The notes: a model not told the origin generated them from the sequence alone. A stretch of 64,000 bases of DNA from Chlorophyllum brunneum (GCA_963576785.1 OY756141.1:2108001-2172000), one strand, 5' to 3'. Positions 11,451-24,307 are shown, counted from the stretch's first letter. Program-made: numbers and translations.

Positions 11451-11458
11451 TGACGTCA
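11451..11458. promoter_or_regulatory. TGACGTCA palindrome (ATF/CREB-type site)
   Basis: A perfect TGACGTCA palindrome, the consensus for ATF/CREB bZIP factors, overlaps the stop codon of YME2 and lies 45 nt before the ATG of the downstream EI24-like gene. A TATATA run follows between it and that ATG. One such octamer is expected by chance in a window of this size, and another lies in a PGK1 intron at 53261-53268, so function is only a possibility. Confidence 0.35.
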
Positions 11459-14400
11459 TGCGCTCCTCTTGATGACCGCCCTCAGCTCCTTGTTTATCCT
11501 CTCTAGCTCATCCACCTTTCGGCTCGCTTCCCCAAGCTTGCGAAGCAGGAACCGTTCCCGTTCCCAAATACCTCTCCGCCTGCCCGTCAACCATCTAAAC
11601 CAGCCTCCATCCAGGTCTTCCACCACCTTCAGCCGTTGTAGTTCCTCTTCGCATTTCCGTATTGTACTCTCGGACGCCGTAATCTGCTTTTCGTTCAGAG
11701 CAATTTCTTGGCTAACTCGGAAAACATTGTCCTTGACAAGCCGCTCAAACACCCAGCGATAAACTGGTTTTCCAGGTCGAATTGTTGAAGGTCGGCCTTC
11801 CTGCGTTCCGATCGTGATTAATTCTTCATTCTCCATTCCTCGTAATGCGTTCTCGTCCCCTTTGAATGGAAAGTTGATGAGAATATCATAGTACGATACC
11901 TATGCTTAAGTCAGGCTCAGTTTTGGCTGTCCATCTCAAGCCACAAACCTCGGTCTTGGTCGACAAAACTTTGACCAACTTCCATGCCTGTTCTCGTGTC
12001 CACGACTTCCCCTTGGCATCGTCTACGTCGTCGCCGAACGCAATCTTCCTTAGCTCGCTTACAGCACGCGTGATGATCTCTTCTACTGCAACCTGTACTG
12101 TCTGACCGTTGCGCACTTTGTGAATCATCTACGTGCTTGTTAGTTTTGATCATTTCGTGCACGCCCCACGAAGCACTTACACTTTCCAAGTCGCTCGCCC
12201 GCCCACCAAGCCGTTGTAAACACTTCACCTCGTCCTCAGTAAATGAAATGTTCATGTCAGCATCTCTCAGCTTTTGCTTCACAAAAGCCAAAGAGCTTGC
12301 AGGGTCGGCATCGTACAACGCAATAGAATTGAGAGGCTTTGATGTGACGACTAGAGAGTCCATCGTCAGTAGCCCCAATGACGAACATCCTCGCCACACA
12401 CCTTGGGCAAGCCTCTTGGAATTTTCCTTGTTGTCACTTACAACAAGAACGTGCGCGACCTGATTCTCGACTAAAGATCCAGCCCAGTTCGCTAGCGTAT
12501 TCAACACATCCTCTCGACTGTTCGCCTTCGCTGCCAACCCCATCCCACCAATGGCCTTGGAATCAAAGTTCCGGATGATGACAATGGGCAGTGCGCTAAC
12601 TGCCTCAATATCGACTTCTGTTTTCTCTTTCCTCGTCTTCTCTTCAACCTGCTGCTTCTCGTGATCCGGGGTATCTTTCTCCAGATCGGTGAATACAGAC
12701 TCGTCCTCAGCGTCCCATAACTCGTCCCCGATTCCTAGTTCAGACATGACTCCATTTCCAGAGATACAGTCTAGTCTCCCATCATGCCATGTGCCATCCC
12801 GTATCCTGGCTTGACGGCGTTTTACTTCGTCCTCCACTTTTCTTGCGTGTTCTTTCTTCAAAATACGTTTCTGAGCATCGTGCCTGTGGGAGGTGTAGAC
12901 CCGCTGTAACGCTTTCCCAACAACCGTTAGAATTTGTTGCGTCTCATCTGTAAGCGTGTTTGCCATGCCGGCTACGATATGTTAGTCCAGGTTTCAGCCA
13001 GTGTAGCGACGTCGCGCTCACTCTTTTGGCCAATAAGACCAACAGATGCCAAATCAATCAATGAACTCATCGAGCTAAAGAGTGTAAATACGGGCCAGTA
13101 TCCTGTCTGCATTGCCAGGGCTCCCACAATCTGCGAATCCGATGAAGCCTTCAGCAGCTCCTTGCAGTCTATCACAAGCGTCGTACGACCAAGATCAGAC
13201 ACGATGTGCTCAATCATAGGGGTTTTGCCGCTGCCTTGGGGTCCATGGATGAACGCAACAGTACTGGGTGTATCAGTGAGGTAGTCTTTGATGGCACTTT
13301 TGGCTTCTTTCCGCTCTTCCCAGCCTTCTTCGATCCCTATTATTTCGGATGCTGGAGAGATGGAGGCGGAGGTTGCGGAAATAGCATTAAGATGTATATG
13401 ATCGAGGGCGTTACGTCGAAGCCATTGATATACGCTGTATTCTGGTTAATTTGAGATATCTGAGGGACGAGAAGGGGAAAAATGTGGTACTTCGGTAATC
13501 AAACCACTCCTCAAGCTTGCCTTCGACCATAAAAGACCGGACAGGATCAAATATCTACAAAAACCATGAGTATGTATATATTTAAATGAACGAGGAAGTA
13601 ACGGACGGTGTAGGTAAGTGATCCAAGCAGGAATACAATCAAAGGAAGGGTTATTTTGGGGTGAGACCCAAACCAATCACGGATTGCATGGACTTGAATA
13701 GGCTTCTGGTAACTAAGGCGAATAACTGTCTCATCCACATTAATGCCATGTAGGACATTGCGCGCAACAGCAGCCGAACGAGGCTTGGAAAATGTGATGA
13801 TCGCGGAGCGTGTACCCGCTGGGGCAGGGGTTGGTGCGGCGAGGTCATCAATACGACCGTATGGCTAGGTGGTTTGAGTCTAAGATAGCGATGGGGGTGG
13901 TCAAGGACATACTCGTAAGAGTTGATAGAGCTTTTGCTCATCTATATCTGGACCTTCAAATGTGACTTTCAGAATGGGAGAGGCAAAGCGACTAAGGTCC
14001 TGTCCATAGAATTAATAGGTGGTAATCATCAGAGGAACTGAGGCCTACTTCTCTCCAGGGGGTGCCCTTGACAAGCCAGAGGTTGCCTTTGCTTAGACCA
14101 GTCCACGAAGGCAGGGAGCCTTCCTTGTTTACTTGGTTACGGAGGGCTTGTTCCACTAACTCGGGTGTGTCGTCCGGTGATGGTGTATAGCTAAACTTGA
14201 CAAATACACCACCGTCTTTAGATTGAGGCTCGAGGGAGAGAACATGGAAGTTGTGAGTTGTAAGTCTGTTTAAGCGGTCTTGGAGATCACCGATGAGCGT
14301 CGGCGACCGAAGTAGGCCGAAGTAATGCCGTATACTAGACGGATGAGCGGGGTGTAAGCAATGTATAGAAACTTTGAAAATATCATTATAAGCACTCCCA

Positions 14401-14580
14401 ACGACCCAATTGGACAGGAAACACGGAGTCAACGAAGAGCCAGCCTTGAGCAACTGGTGTTGGCGGTGAGGTGTTTGATTCAAGGCATTCTCCTTGATGT
14501 GGTTGGAATACTGTACTACCCCGCGCCGCCGTAGTGTGTATTCTGCGAGCAGACCTGGCTACGAGCCGTGCTGCAGCCAT
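11456..14580 (-). CDS. YME2: Mitochondrial escape protein YME2 (RRM + RNA12 ATPase)
   Basis: Yme2 is a mitochondrial inner-membrane protein that affects mtDNA nucleoids and rRNA processing. Ten exons (14580-14396, 14334-14049, 13999-13913, 13864-13607, 13554-13491, 13441-13022, 12971-12402, 12350-12181, 12128-11949, 11899-11456) give 887 residues. The N-terminus MAAARLVARSARRIHTTAAR is a clear import presequence. An RRM-like domain lies at about 158-236, followed by a transmembrane segment near 256-272 (TLPLIVFLLGSLTY) and the RNA12 domain, which carries a Walker A motif GPQGSGKT near residue 360. The C-terminal part has predicted coiled-coil charge patterns. The intron at 12351-12401 is 51 nt and stop-free. 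Its start faces HOOK across 105 nt. Confidence 0.93.
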
Positions 14581-14685
14581 GGCAGGATGAACAGAGATTG
14601 AGCCTGGCGAGTGACATCACGTACCGGGATTTGCTTACTTAAGCAGACAGCGACGGCTGCGCCGTGCTATGCAGAAACGCGAGTG

Positions 14686-17600
14686 ATGGACGACCGCAAA
14701 GAGCTCGACGCCTTTTTCCACTTCTTCGCCACTTTTCACTTGTCTCGGCCCGTCTCAACCCCATCCGACCTCAGCGATGGTGCTGCACTCTCCGATATCC
14801 TTGCCATTGTGTACGTCCACATCTCTAGATATACTTCTCGTACCTCATATGGTTTAGGGATTCGGGGTATTTCAAGACGACCAGACCCTCCTCTCAACCA
14901 TCTGATAACTGGGTCTTGAGGTTCTCTGCACTCAAGAGACTTTATCGTCTTATGACGCAGTATTTTGCGGACGTCCTTCAGAAGCCCACAAGCAGTCTAG
15001 ATGTGCCCGACCTACAAGCTATTGCCAAGGATAGCAATATCCATGCCATCTTGATCATGTGTAAACTTACCATTGCGATTGGCGTCCACTGCGAAAGTAA
15101 CAAAGAATTTATTGAGAAGATTCAGGGCCTGAACGAGGAGGATCAGCATTGCCTTATGAGGGCGATAGAACAGGTATGCTTGAATAACCCGGCGGCTATG
15201 TCTCGTAGAAGAGATTTAACCGCGCCATAGACTATGACCAAGATTTCGAACGCGCAAGGATATGTCGATCCATCCGAGTCTAATATGACAGAGTATGGCT
15301 TTTTTGGGATTTATGTACAGGTACTCATGGAAACAGGGATGATCACTACTATCGCATTCAGTCAGAGCGCAGTGCTATCTATTCGGAGAAGGAGACTTTA
15401 GAAAAGGTCTACCAGACACTTCTCGAGGAACACAGGGCCCTTCAGACTTCGTACGACGACGCCGCCTCAGAAAAGGAGGATATACTCGCACAGCTACGCC
15501 AGGCGAGACGAGAGGTTGAGACGAGACGAAACGAGAAGGCGGATGTAATGATGCGCACCGAGATGGATCGACTCCGCACAGAGCTGTAAGTCTGCCGCTA
15601 CCTTGGCACGGATGCACAGCTAACTTTGAACCAGACAGAAGAGTGAGGACAATCTTGCAATGGCTGAGTCGGAGCTAGACAAGCACACAACCCTCGTCAC
15701 TGAACTCACCAAAAAGATTGATGAGCTCCAAGTCAGGGCTGATGAAGCTGCTCGTCTGAAAGATCAAGTCGACGAGTGGGTGTTTCTATTTTTAGTTTTA
15801 AGTGATAAATGACTTACTTCTTTCGATCTAGATATCGGCATGCAGCTGACAAGCTGCAAAAGACTGAAAATGTCATGGAAAAGTATAAGAAGAAACTCCA
15901 AGAAGGGGCAGACCTCCGCCAAAATCTCAAAGTGCGTCCGACATCCGGAGCTTTCGGCAGACATCCTGATTTCTGCGTCGCAGGCTCTTGAGAAGCAAAA
16001 CGCCGACCTCGTCGACAAAAATGCTACATTAGAAGAGGAATATCGCAAAGTTGCTGCCTTCAAACCACTCATGGAGTCCTACAAGAACCAGATTGCAGAT
16101 CTGGAGACCAAGAACTCTCAACGATCGCAAGAAATTGATACCCTCAGGTTCGAGCTTGAGCAATCCAAGACGAAGCTCAAGATTGTTGAGGAGGAACGAT
16201 CCAAAGACAGAGAGACTATGGAGTTGTATCAAGAACGCGTAAGGGAGCTCGAGGTGGCCACAATGGGCGCCAGACCGGCCAGGCCAGGGCGCAGAGGGGC
16301 TGATCTGAGGGGTGCTGGTGTCGGAGGTGCAATGACCGAGGCGGAGTTGGTGGGCGTGCCATCTTCTCCCGGTGCAAGGTCAGGTGGGGAGGACGAGGAC
16401 TATGAAGAGGATGGGGATGTACAGGGTTTAGGTGGCGAATTGGATGATGCGTTGACTGGGACCACGATGACGGATTTGAAGTTACAGATTAGGAAATTGA
16501 AGAGGGAATTGGAGGCAGTGAGGAAAAATGAGGCAGATGCAAGTCGATTATTGGTTTTGGAGAATTTACTCGAGGATGCAAATCGGATGAAGACAAGATA
16601 TGAGAACGATTATCTGGCTGCGCATAGGGAGAAGTTGATTATGCAAAGAGACCTGGAAGAGATCAGAAGTGGGAAGTCGATGGGCGATGGGCGAGTACTC
16701 TCTCTTCGTATTCATATATCGATATGCTGATTTGCGCTTGTATAGTGCTGAAGCTGCGATTGCATTGAGACAGAGGTTGAACGAAACTATCGACCAATTT
16801 GAGGCGCTAAGACAGGAACACACTGAGCTAGAGGTCAAATTTGATACTCTCAGCAAGGAGCTGACGATCGCGAAATCAAACCGTGAGTTCTCATCGTACA
16901 AGTCTGTCACATTTTTTACATTCTTGTCTACAGTCAACTTGGTCAATAAGGACCAGCTCGACATTCTGGCCAGCTTGCGCGAATCCGTCAATGAGGATAA
17001 GGCCGAATTAGAGGCACACGTCGAGAAGCTGAAAAAAGCCAACAAGGAATTGGGCGATAAGAACAGAATGCAGCTGGAACAAGTGAATGCCTTGCTTTTG
17101 GAGAAGGTGAATCTACAGAGTGAAAGTATTGGTCATCGGGAGAAGATGCTGCAGCGAGAAAGAGATTTCGGTGATTTAAGGGCCTCACTATCTGGCAAGG
17201 ACTTGCCTGAGGACATCAAGGCTCGTTTACTGGCATTGCATGAGGAGAACCTCGTTCTCAAGGAGAATGTCAAGACAGTAAACGACAAACTTGTCAAAGC
17301 CCGGCAGGTAGAGTACCACCTACATCCAATCTGGATGATCCCTGACACTCCAACAGTTTATCAAAGAACAAGACAAGCTCTTTAAAGAGCAGCATGCCGC
17401 AAACGCAGGATCGATACCAGTGAGTAAAGACCCTGACTGCTGACCCTAGAGCTGATACCCTTTAGGCAAATGCGTTTGAGGAAGCGGAGGCGAGCTTCCG
17501 TTCACAGACAAGGATTCTCGAGGAGGAAATTGAGCGCCAGAAAGCGATATTACGAGAGCGAACCAAGCAATATTGTCATGAACAAGAGATCATGCTTAGC

Positions 17601-17779
17601 GTGATTCACAACGCGGAAATGGGGAAGCTTCGGCAACACGTTGGCTCCGCGCAACAATTTAAGGCTACACCCACGGCGTGGCTCCCCATGCTACGCAACA
17701 CTGTGAGTTCCATTATCATGATTTGGAAGCTGAGGAGCTAACAGTGGGCCTACAGAGAAGTCATGTCCTCGAGCGGTAG
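14686..17779 (+). CDS. HOK1: HOOK-family dynein/dynactin adaptor
   Basis: Fungal HOOK proteins link early endosomes to dynein-dynactin (and kinesin-3) for microtubule transport. Twelve exons (14686-14810, 14858-15173, 15231-15292, 15337-15585, 15635-15775, 15832-15931, 15984-16690, 16746-16882, 16934-17307, 17357-17419, 17466-17702, 17756-17779) give 844 residues. The N-terminal Hook domain (about 1-160) includes LRFSALKRLYRLMTQYF and LIMCKLTIAIGVHC. Long coiled coils fill most of the rest. A Gly/Ala-rich and acidic linker at about residues 430-480 breaks the coil, next to TDLKLQIRKLKRELEAV. The intron at 16691-16745 has no usable GT donor and is read as GC-AG, which joins SMGDG to AEAAIALRQ in frame. 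The last intron could end at 17745, but that AG sits too close to its branch site. Confidence 0.92.
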
Positions 17780-18245
17780 TAGGCACACTTTCTTTAGCGA
17801 AACCTCATATTCTCATTTTGCATTGATCTTGGATTTAACTCGTTTGGGATTTTACAACTGTCTTTTTTTGATTCATCACACCCTCTTCGCATAGATCCGG
17901 TTAAATATACCCCGCAGCCTTTTAAGATCTGCGGTTGCCAGGAAATAGAAGATATCCACAGCGCTGAGCCTTCCGTTATGACATCACTGCCGTGCAGTAG
18001 CGATTGAGCAAATATAGTTTGCGTGGATCGTAGTACGTTTGTTGCAATGCCATTAGCATCGAATAATGGACCAGCGGCAGAAATTGCACTCCTTCGGGCA
18101 TGCCGAAGGGGATGGTCAACGATGTTTGGAGGACTTTGGTTGCAACAGTGTCACAGTATTCGTGACCACGTGTGACCGCGGAGGGGGGTGTGTGACTGCA
18201 GCCTCCTTGTCTGAATTTTCCAGGTCACTTTCCTCATCGTCGTTG
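17780..18245. other. Intergenic: HOOK 3' UTR and nucleoporin promoter
   Basis: No gene is supported. An in-frame ATG at 18066 could extend the following nucleoporin by 60 residues, but that segment looks unlike coding sequence of the family and was left as leader. Confidence 0.55.
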
Positions 18246-21200
18246 ATGGCGTCCTCGACGACCTCACTTAGCGGTCACCACAGGCGTAGGCCGAATGCCA
18301 AACGCCAGCCGCTTTCTCGCACGAATACTCTACTCGGCGCGATCAAGAACATCGTCACAGCCCCGCTCTCTTGGTTTGCAAGTACAGATGACTTTGAGGA
18401 TACCAGGGACAGTATGGGCAAGCGCAGACGGTTAGCTGCCGTTCCTACTGAACCCACACTGGACGAGGAGGAAAGGGCACATCGGACAAAGCGTATGAGA
18501 GTGGATAGTCCTCCTAGAGAGCTGCAGCGCGAAGGAGCATATCTCGAGCCGCCACCCTCCATGTTCCAACAACCACCCTCCATTGACCGTTCTATTTCAA
18601 CTGGCACTCAAACCGCTCATCTACCCCCACCCCACGCAGGGACCATTGGAAACTATGTACGCTCCACCCTCTCCCCGCTCCGTAATCTTTCCATCTCGCG
18701 AACGATGTCGATTGATCCACCTCCTCGTCCCCAGTCCCGAGAAGGAGGAGCCTTTCAGAGCCAACGCCCTCACACTACTCATCAAGATGCTGATACTTCG
18801 ATGGAGTCGGTTCATGGGCTCCCACCGCTGCCTGCATCATCGATTTCGTCATTCCCTCGCACGTCACTCTCTATGCCTCGCGATTTGTCCATGCCCCATT
18901 CTCGGCCTGCGTTCAGGATGCGTACATCTTTCACGCCTCAGCCAGCGCAAATACAGAGGGAAAGGTCGGAACCGCCTCCCTTGCACCTGTTGAGATCCCA
19001 TCCCACCTTTGTTAGACCACCACCTTCCGAAGACGCTGGTTCAAACGAACAGGCCCCTACTCTTGGGTCACTTGTGGACTCTGTGCACCGAGTACGTAGA
19101 CTCAAATGACTCCATTGTCCCCCTTTTCTCATATACTTCTGCTGGCAGACTCAGTCACCTGTCCGGCAGCCTAACTCTCTTTTGTTTGGGAGTAAGACTC
19201 AAGTTGAAGCCAAGTCAGGTGAGTGGGCTATGTCAATTGAAATGTCACTCATACTCATCCCCGCGTAGAAATTACCCGTGCTCAAAGGGCGCTTCATGAG
19301 CTGGAGATCTATAAGACACCTCTTTTACCTACCAGGTTACGGAACGGTGCTGCCCAGACATCAATTACTGGTGTTCCTGATCTTTTCAAGCCTCGTCGTA
19401 AATTGGTGCTCATGAAGGACGAACAATGTAGTTCTGATCGCAAGCTCGGACGCAAAGAGATTGTCTCTCCGGATAGGAATGGTACAAAACCATACGCTGG
19501 TGAAGGTGGGATGAAAAAGATGCTCGCCAAGCGAAAAATGGAGCTGGAAGTAGGGGAAGAGGAAGGATTAGAAGAGGTTGGTGGAAAGATTGAAAAGGAC
19601 CAGGGAATTGACAGAGACCAAAGTATGGAGGAAGAGAAGGAGCAACGACACTCAATTCCACCAAAGGAGGTACCGCTACCGCTGAAGGATGATTGGTACT
19701 CCCTTGCGTCAGGTTCATCCACGGGTACTGGAGGATCTTCTCTACGGGTTGGTCGTGCCAAGTCATCAAGGAATCACATATCCCGACCTACAGCCCGTTC
19801 TCGAGCCAAATTCTCTGCTGCATTTGAGGATGATGGTGATGATGCTATGACTGACCAGGATAAGGATAAGGAGATGCTCGAGGAGGCTGCAAATAAAGCG
19901 CCCATCTTCAATATTCCGGCTGGGTTCAGCTTTGCCAAAGACGTGAGTGATTCTCTATCTCAGATTCTGCATAGGCTCACGAATCATCATAGGTGAAGCC
20001 GATCGAACACGATACCAATAATGCGAAGGAGCCTCCGATCAAATCACTTCCATTCTCGTTGTCTGCTGCACCAAAAGCGCCGTCACTTCTCGGACCAGAG
20101 AAAACGGAAATACCAACGACTACTTCTCAACCCACTCCTTCAGCACCTCCCACGACATCCCTTCCTCCCCTCTTTGAAGTACCTACCTCCACGACTACCC
20201 AAGAAAAGCCGGCACATACGGTTTCATCAAGTGGGCCATTGGAGGAGCTTGGTTCCAAGGGAGGCATTCCCAACTTTTTTGCCCGTTCGGCGGCTTTCAA
20301 TAAGCCTCTAGAGATCAAAACGCCCAGTCTGGTGTTCAGCTCGCAGCCAACAGAACCTTCCGTACCTACACCTCCTACTCTTGTGGCTCCAGCCGAAACC
20401 CCTGTCAGCAATGGTAGCGCAGCCGTCAACTCAGGTACCACGAGCCTTTTTGGTTCGCCTGTCCCCATCAAAGATGCAGCAAACCCTCTATGGGATGGGG
20501 AGAAGAAACTAGGAGATGGCTCTCTCAAAGATGTCACCAAAGATCAGCCACAGACAGCTCCAATTTCTGTATTCGGTGCAGCCACTCAAACAAAGGTAGA
20601 GGCTCAGTCTGAAGCACATACCATTACTGGGTCTGCTCCAAGCGTTTTTGGTGACCCAACCAAGGCTGTTCCGCCTCGCACCACGTTTTCCGGTGTTACT
20701 ATTCCTGGGGCGGCGGAGGATGGTGAGACTGCCAAACCCGCGTTTGCTTTTGGTCCTAGTGCACCAACTGCAACTACACCATTGTTCAGTAGCAAGCCTA
20801 ACGCTGAAAGCGGTTCTACCCCTAGTCAGGCTTCCGCCTCGTTGTTTGGTGGACAGGCGTCGACGACCACAGGATTAACCAGCACCACTGGCTTTACTCC
20901 TAGCGGCACACTTCTTGGTGGTCCTGCGACCGATGCTCCTAAGCCCTCTACCTCCTTGTTCGGAGCCACAACCAAACCCATTACTGAGACTGAGAAGCCC
21001 GCTAATTTGTTCGGCACGGTATCCTCTACTCCTCCCACAAGCCCATTCTCGCTTGGCCAGCTCCCCAAACCAGATTCTGCTATCGAAGCGCCGAAGCCAG
21101 TCGTTTCGAATGGTCCATTCGCTTTCGGTGCTACAACGCACGGAGGACCCGAATCTGCCAGTCCCGGTCCGTTCTCTTTCGGTGCGCAAGAGACAAAAGA

Positions 21201-22230
21201 GACAAAATCTGCAAGTCCTGCACCCTTCGCCTTCGGGGCGCCGGATAGGGAAACGAAACTAGGAAGTCCTGCACCTTTCACTTTTGGTGGTCCTAGTACA
21301 CCCCAAACTGCCGAGAAAGTTACCCGTTCCGCCTTTGGCACCCCATCTGCCAGTCCCGTTCCCCCACCGATTTTCACGTTTGGTGTCGGAGGAAGCACGG
21401 CAGGCGACGTCTCGAAGCCTCTGCAAGTCGATCGTCCCACCACACCACCAAAGAATAATGACCAGGAGTTTAAGATGGAGGAAAGCCCCACCAGAGACGT
21501 CCAGCAATCCAATAACGATAAGTCTACTTTTGGAGGATTCACGTTTGGTAACCCACCAACCTCTGGGTCAGTCTTGTTTGGGGGCCCAACATCTGCTCCT
21601 CCTGCAACCACGACACCTTTCCCATTCGGATCTACGCCTTCTCCCAATCCCTTCGCTCCACAGCCCATTAAAGAGACAAAGTCTGAGGGACCAAAACCCT
21701 TCTCATTTGGTCACTCCTCTACATCCGCAACAGGCACAGGGTTCCCTTTTGGTCAGGCGCAGCCCGCAGCGGGAAGCCCTCGTCCCTCCACGACGGGCTC
21801 CTTCAATTTTACTGGCCCTGGCACTCCCACATCTACACCTTCTGGCTTCAACTTCGGGGTACCGTCAGCTAGCAATCCGTTCGGACAATCAAGTGGATCC
21901 GCTCCAAGTAGCCCTTCGACTTTCCAATCCTCCACTTTTAACTTTGGTGCTCCCTCCAGTACTGCCTTCAATTTCGGTAGCCAACCCAATTCCCCTGCCA
22001 CCGCCAGTGCCAACTTGCCACAGGCTACGACACCAGTCACTTTTGGGGGTGCGAGCACAGGATTTGGTTCCTCGACTCCAAGCTCGCCTTTCAATGTCCC
22101 TACCCAAATTGCTCCTTCTACCTCATCTGGAGGAACATTGTTCACGATTGGTGCGGCCCCGCCACCTCAAGCCAGTGGCCAAAGTCGGGTCATAAAGAAA
22201 CTCCCGAACAGAAATCGCGCTAAGCGGTGA
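18246..22230 (+). CDS. Nuclear-basket FG nucleoporin (Nup1/Nup60/Nup153-like)
   Basis: This is a phenylalanine-glycine nucleoporin of the nuclear basket, which binds transport receptors on the inner face of the pore. Exons 18246-19091, 19149-19218, 19269-19942 and 19993-22230 give 1,275 residues. Near the N-terminus NTLLGAIKNIVTAPLSWFA forms an amphipathic helix typical of basket Nups that bind the inner nuclear membrane. A basic segment MGKRRR could serve as a nuclear localisation signal. The region from about residue 630 holds many FG, PFxFG and SLFG repeats in a Ser/Thr/Pro/Ala-rich setting. The C-terminus RVIKKLPNRNRAKR resembles the basic end of Nup1 and Nup153 that binds importin. The exact orthologue cannot be fixed because these proteins diverge quickly. 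Confidence 0.85.
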
Positions 22231-22901
22231 TTGTCCTCAACATCTAACCAGATCAAAGGATCCACTTTGTCCTCCACAATGTTTTCTCTACATCGCTCTT
22301 GGTCATGCATCTCACTCCAGTCTATCTATGAAGGATTGTCGGTTTGGCTGGCTCGACATTTTCCTCGATAATACCATCGCCATCATTGTATCGCTAAGGA
22401 CCTGCCTGGAGTTTGTTAACTCCCACCTCATTTTTGAGATTTTTGGCTCGGCTCAAGGCCGAGAGATCTGGTACCTGTGTAGTTGATCGCTTTCTTCTCC
22501 TTTTCGTTCTGTCCTTTTAGGTAGGTAGATATGTAGTTGGGTTAACCTTCGGCTTAAGGCCATTATTGTCAGTACAGGGTTATCATTCTTTACAGGAGGG
22601 CTTTTTGTGATTCCAGCATGCGTTCCCACCATTCCCCTACGTCTTCCCATAAATTATCTGGACAATGCACCATGTTACTGATACATTGACCTTACTCCGC
22701 TTTCAAAACACCCTTTCATTGGCTCTATTCAATCGTGTACAATTTTGCCTTCTAATCTGCTATCCAAGCTATAGACGGGCCCCAATTGCAAACCCAAGCT
22801 TGGCGCTGTCGCACTTTGACGCGAAATATGTACTCAGAGCGCAATGTCTGAAATTGATGGGCGGCCCTATACTGCTACGCAGTGTTCCATTCAGGCCATA
22901 T
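22231..22901. other. Intergenic: nucleoporin 3' UTR and RTCA promoter
   Basis: About 670 nt with no supported gene. Short frames exist on both strands but show no family features. An in-frame ATG at 22857 would add 15 residues to the cyclase; it was not used because the shorter form matches the compact N-terminus of the family. Confidence 0.55.
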
Positions 22902-24248
22902 ATGGGTACCACCTCTAACGGCGAACCACTGATCATTAACGGCAGTGTCCTGGAAGGCGGAGGACAGATCCTGCGTAATGCTATCTCGCTGGCAGCTTTA
23001 CTTGGGAAACCGATCCAGATTAAGAACATCCGACATGGGAGAACACCTCCTGGATTGAAAAACCAACATCGGACCGGTGAGCACAATAGATGTGTAATCT
23101 CAAGTAGAAGCTACAATTTTTTTTGCATATAGGACTTGACCTTGCTACTCGGATAGCATCAGGTCAATTGACAGGTGCCTCTAATGGGTCGACGGAAGTT
23201 GAGTTTGTGCCAGGAAAGATCGAGCTTCCGGGACGATGGATAGCAGATGCAGTTACTGCGGGTGCGACGACGTTGTTGATGCAAATCGCGTTCCCGCTGT
23301 TACTTTTCCGATCAAGCTCTTCGGAGCCAAATGGACACAGTGTATTGACTCTGCTGGGTGGAACAAACGCAGGACAAGCACCACAGGTGGATTATACCCA
23401 ACACATATTTCTACCATTCTTCCGGAAACATTTCTTACCTCAAGATTCGGACGGTGTTGTTGAACTTGAAATCAAGAAACGAGGGTATTATCCCAAGGGT
23501 GGAGGTGATATTGATGTTCGAGTAAAACCCCTCTTACCAGGCCAGAAGCTCCGTTGTCTCACTCTGGTCGAGCGAGGTCGACTGGTGAGTATTCGTGGGT
23601 TGGCACACTATGCAAAGCTACCGAGGGTCGTTGGGGATGGGATGCGTGAAGGGGCTATGAGTTGTATTAGAGAGAAGATGGAGGCAGGGACTTTTGGAAT
23701 TGACGAGACGACAGGGGAATTGGTGAATATCGAGGTGAAACGAGAACCGAATGGATTGACGAGAGGAGCTGGAAGTGGGATTGTTGTATGGGCAGAGTTT
23801 GAAAATGGGGTGATCATGGGTGGAAGTGCGGTTGGGAAGAAAGGTGTAGAGCCTGGTGATGTTGGGAGGAGTGCTGTTGAGGAAATGTTCAAAGGCATTG
23901 AGACGGGAGGGTGTGTTGACGAAGTGAGTCTTGAGGGATTGGTACGATGCTTGGTGCTGATTGAATGTTGGTGTGTAGTGGATGCAGGATCAGATGATTA
24001 TCTTTATGGCTCTCGCGGAGGGCAAGAGCACAGTTAGATGTGGTAGGGATGGTCTGAGCTTACACACAAGGTGAGCGAGCACTGGTGGCATATCGCTGGT
24101 CAGGGATTGATGATGTTGTGGTAGAACTGCGATATGGGTGGCCAAGCAACTCACAGAGGCCAAGTTTCACATTGAGCAAGAAGAGAGCGGGGAGTGGATG
24201 ATTGAGTGCGAGGGCATAGGTTACACGATGGAAAAGAAGAGCAACTAG
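22902..24248 (+). CDS. RTCA: RNA 3'-terminal phosphate cyclase (RtcA type)
   Basis: RtcA converts an RNA 3'-phosphate to a 2',3'-cyclic phosphate through an AMP-histidine intermediate. Exons 22902-23076, 23133-23923, 23979-24070 and 24125-24248 give 393 residues. Family motifs are [38 protein letters not shown] and the C-terminal ISLHT-like segment, here [16 protein letters not shown]. The His of SLHT aligns with the nucleotidylated His of RtcA, so this is a catalytic-type cyclase and not the ribosome-biogenesis paralogue Rcl1, which lacks it. The intron in the C-terminal part falls just before the [15 protein letters not shown] block. It converges with CDC50, stop codons 59 nt apart. Confidence 0.93.
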
Positions 24249-24307
24249 GATTGTCTGCTAAAGTATGACGACAACATAAAGGGAAATAGAGAAGATAGGA
24301 AATACAA

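Noticed and set aside
20826..21668. A 280-residue minus-strand open frame rich in Gly, Val and Pro.
   Set aside because: It is the exact antisense of the nucleoporin FG-repeat region; repetitive codons such as GGT and TTC produce long mirror frames. No family features.
23979..23996. Trp in the cyclase motif DEWMQDQM looked like a lost catalytic histidine.
   Set aside because: The nucleotidylated His of RtcA aligns with the later SLHT segment (about 24055-24070), which is intact. The position held by Trp is not catalytic in the family.
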